A DNA stretch of 25,063 nt from CALBZH01 sp964538515 (GTDB lineage Bacteria; Desulfobacterota; Syntrophobacteria; Syntrophobacterales; Syntrophobacteraceae): NCBI GenBank assembly GCA_964538515.1, contig CAZIEW010000078.1, positions 1 through 25,063 on the forward strand, in the 5' to 3' direction. Numbering within the stretch: position 1 is the first letter of the stretch; each line of letters begins with the position of its first letter. Both the position numbers and the translations under genes were made by a program. The notes under the pieces are model-generated. The model saw only the letters and a program-made list of their open reading frames with translations. It did not search any database and was not told the DNA's origin. Below, in pieces: positions 23,473 through 25,063 of the stretch.

Positions 23473-25063
23473 ATGAAAATCAAATGTCTGGGGGCGTCCG
23501 GTTGTGTGACGGGCTCCTGTTTTCTTTTGGACAACGGCAGACAGTTCCTCATCGACTGCGGGCTGTTTCAGGGCGGCAAACAGATGGAGGCCCTGAACCG
23601 CAAGGATTGGGGGTTTGATCCGCGCAACATCGAGGCCCTCTTTCTGACACACGCTCACGTCGACCACTGCGGGCGCATTCCCAAGCTCGTTCGAGACGGA
23701 TTCAAGGGGAAGATTTACGCAACGTTGCCCACCGTGGAGCTTGCGAAGATCCTGCTCCTGGATTCGGCGCACATTCAGGAGATGGAGGCCGAATGGGAGA
23801 GCCGCAAGAACCGACGTCGCGGCAAGACCGACGTTCAGCCCCTTTATACGGTCAAGGATGCGGAAAAGTCGCTTTCCCGGTTTGAAGTGCTGCCCAGAGA
23901 CGAGCGGGTCTCCCTGGGAGACGAGCTTGCGTTTTGCTTTCGCAATGCGGGGCACATCCTGGGCTCTTCAATTCTGGAGCTCTGGTGCGGAACGGGGACG
24001 CAGACCCGCAAGATCGTTTTTACCGGCGACCTGGGCCACAAGAACCAGCTGATTGTCCGGGCTCCCCATTACATTCTGGACTCCGACGTCCTGTTCGTGG
24101 AGTCCACGTACGGAAACCGCAACCACAAGTCCTTCGAGGCCAGCCGGGCCGAGCTGCTCGAGGCGATTCTCTACAGCTACCATCACAATGAAAAGGTGAT
24201 CATCCCGGCGTTCGCGGTGGCTCGGACACAGGAGCTGCTCTACATCATCGGAGAATTCTTCAGAAGCGGCCAGATTCCGTCCATGCCCGTGTACCTCGAC
24301 AGCCCCCTTGCCATTGCCGCAACGGAGATCTTTCGTCGCATGAAGGATTTTTACGACGAGGAGACCCAGGCCCTGGTGAGTACCGGGGTGGATCCCTTCA
24401 GCTTCCCGCAGCTGATCCTGTCCCACACGGCCCAGGAGTCCATGCAGATCAACGAATCCTCCGGACCCGGGATTGTCATCGCGGGAAATGGCATGTGCAC
24501 GGCCGGGCGCATCAAGCATCATCTGAAGCACAATCTGTGGCGCAAGGGTGCGTCGATTGTCTTCGTGGGCTACCAGGCCGCGGGAACCATCGGCAGAAAG
24601 ATCGTCGAGGGAGCTCGAGCGGTGCGCGTGTTTTCGGAAAATCTTGCCGTGAGGGCGCGGGTTTTTACCATCGGGGGGTTTTCGGCCCACGCCGACCAGT
24701 CGGACCTGTTCGAGTGGCTCAGCCATTACGAGAACAGAGACGTGGACGTTTACGTGATCCACGGTGAAGAGCACATCAGCACGTCGTTTGCAAGCCTCAT
24801 CCGCCAGCGCTTTGGATTTCGAAGCCACGTTCCGTCCATCGGGGATGTCATCCCCATTACCATTTCGGAGGCACGCGCCGCCGCCGCGCCGTCCGTCGAT
24901 GCCGAGCGACTGCCCGGCCTGTCCAGCCTGCTGCGAAAAGCCGACGAAATCCGGCGACTGATTGAAGTCGCTCCCGAAGCCATTCCGGAAGACGCTCTCA
25001 GGGCGATCGAGGAGGAGCTGTCCCAGGCGACATCCCGCGTGGAATCCATATTGCATAAGTCTA
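23473..25063 (+). CDS. Beta-CASP metallo-beta-lactamase hydrolase, probable RNA-processing nuclease (3' end outside window)
   Basis: The gene starts at 23473 (GAGG six bases upstream) and is open to the right edge: 530 residues are visible. The MBL motif HAHVDHCGRIP (His60/His62/Asp64/His65) is complete, with His161 in NAGHILGSS and Asp186 in FTGDLGHK. The beta-CASP part includes ESTYGNRNH, IPAFAVARTQELL and GGFSAHADQSDL. This is the CPSF-73/RNase J-like superfamily; the group with this layout is usually annotated as an RNA exo/endonuclease or MBL-fold RNA hydrolase, without a proven target in most species. The helical end after residue 480 may be a short extension. The protein is probably near full length at the edge. 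Confidence 0.9.
   Translation, partial: MKIKCLGASGCVTGSCFLLDNGRQFLIDCGLFQGGKQMEALNRKDWGFDPRNIEALFLTHAHVDHCGRIPKLVRDGFKGKIYATLPTVELAKILLLDSAHIQEMEAEWESRKNRRRGKTDVQPLYTVKDAEKSLSRFEVLPRDERVSLGDELAFCFRNAGHILGSSILELWCGTGTQTRKIVFTGDLGHKNQLIVRAPHYILDSDVLFVESTYGNRNHKSFEASRAELLEAILYSYHHNEKVIIPAFAVARTQELLYIIGEFFRSGQIPSMPVYLDSPLAIAATEIFRRMKDFYDEETQALVSTGVDPFSFPQLILSHTAQESMQINESSGPGIVIAGNGMCTAGRIKHHLKHNLWRKGASIVFVGYQAAGTIGRKIVEGARAVRVFSENLAVRARVFTIGGFSAHADQSDLFEWLSHYENRDVDVYVIHGEEHISTSFASLIRQRFGFRSHVPSIGDVIPITISEARAAAAPSVDAERLPGLSSLLRKADEIRRLIEVAPEAIPEDALRAIEEELSQATSRVESILHKS

Noticed and set aside
22501..23955. Minus-strand frame of 484 codons
   Set aside because: Antisense to the methyltransferase and beta-CASP genes, which have intact catalytic motifs.

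Overview
The window is GC-rich and densely coded. It resembles a sulfate-reducing or syntrophic deltaproteobacterium (Desulfobacterota, perhaps near Syntrophobacter). This placement is inferred from gene content: a soluble molybdopterin/Fe-S/flavin redox operon, a TauE/SafE-type exporter, csrA-fliW, a ferredoxin-nitroreductase fusion and a possible selenoprotein. No rRNA, tRNA, CRISPR array, IS element or phage gene was seen, so this is ordinary chromosome rather than a mobile island.

Layout. (1) 1-6812, minus strand: a probable operon read right to left. It holds a lone receiver protein, a cytoplasmic molybdopterin oxidoreductase, a four-cluster ferredoxin, a GltD-type NAD(P)H flavoprotein with extra clusters, a small barrel-like protein, a two-CBS protein and a NuoG/HoxU-like [2Fe-2S]/[4Fe-4S] protein cut by the left edge. 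Together they look like a soluble electron-transfer complex linking NAD(P)H to an unknown Mo/W-enzyme substrate. (2) 7254-9020, plus: a TauE/SafE-type transporter split over two genes. The first half carries a secreted periplasmic domain. A strong hairpin follows. (3) 9206-12755, minus: a membrane-anchored J-domain protein with three BamE-like repeats, an acyl-CoA dehydrogenase, and a DUF1573 lipoprotein with an in-frame UGA at the family's cysteine position (candidate selenocysteine). (4) 12986-16508, plus: an HDOD protein, CsrA, FliW, a PrmA-like methyltransferase and a ferredoxin-nitroreductase. The last overlaps the 3' end of mreB tail to tail. (5) 16501-19071, minus: a double-GAF protein with a decayed GGDEF domain, then mreB. 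(6) 19349 to the right edge, plus: mutL, a RimK-like ATP-grasp protein, a small membrane protein, a SAM methyltransferase and a beta-CASP metallo-hydrolase cut by the right edge. These are closely spaced and probably co-transcribed.

The best leads are the candidate selenocysteine DUF1573 lipoprotein, the soluble Mo-enzyme operon with two proteins sharing a CxxC tail, the J-domain/BamE-repeat protein and the split TauE transporter. All family calls come from reading motifs; no database search was possible.
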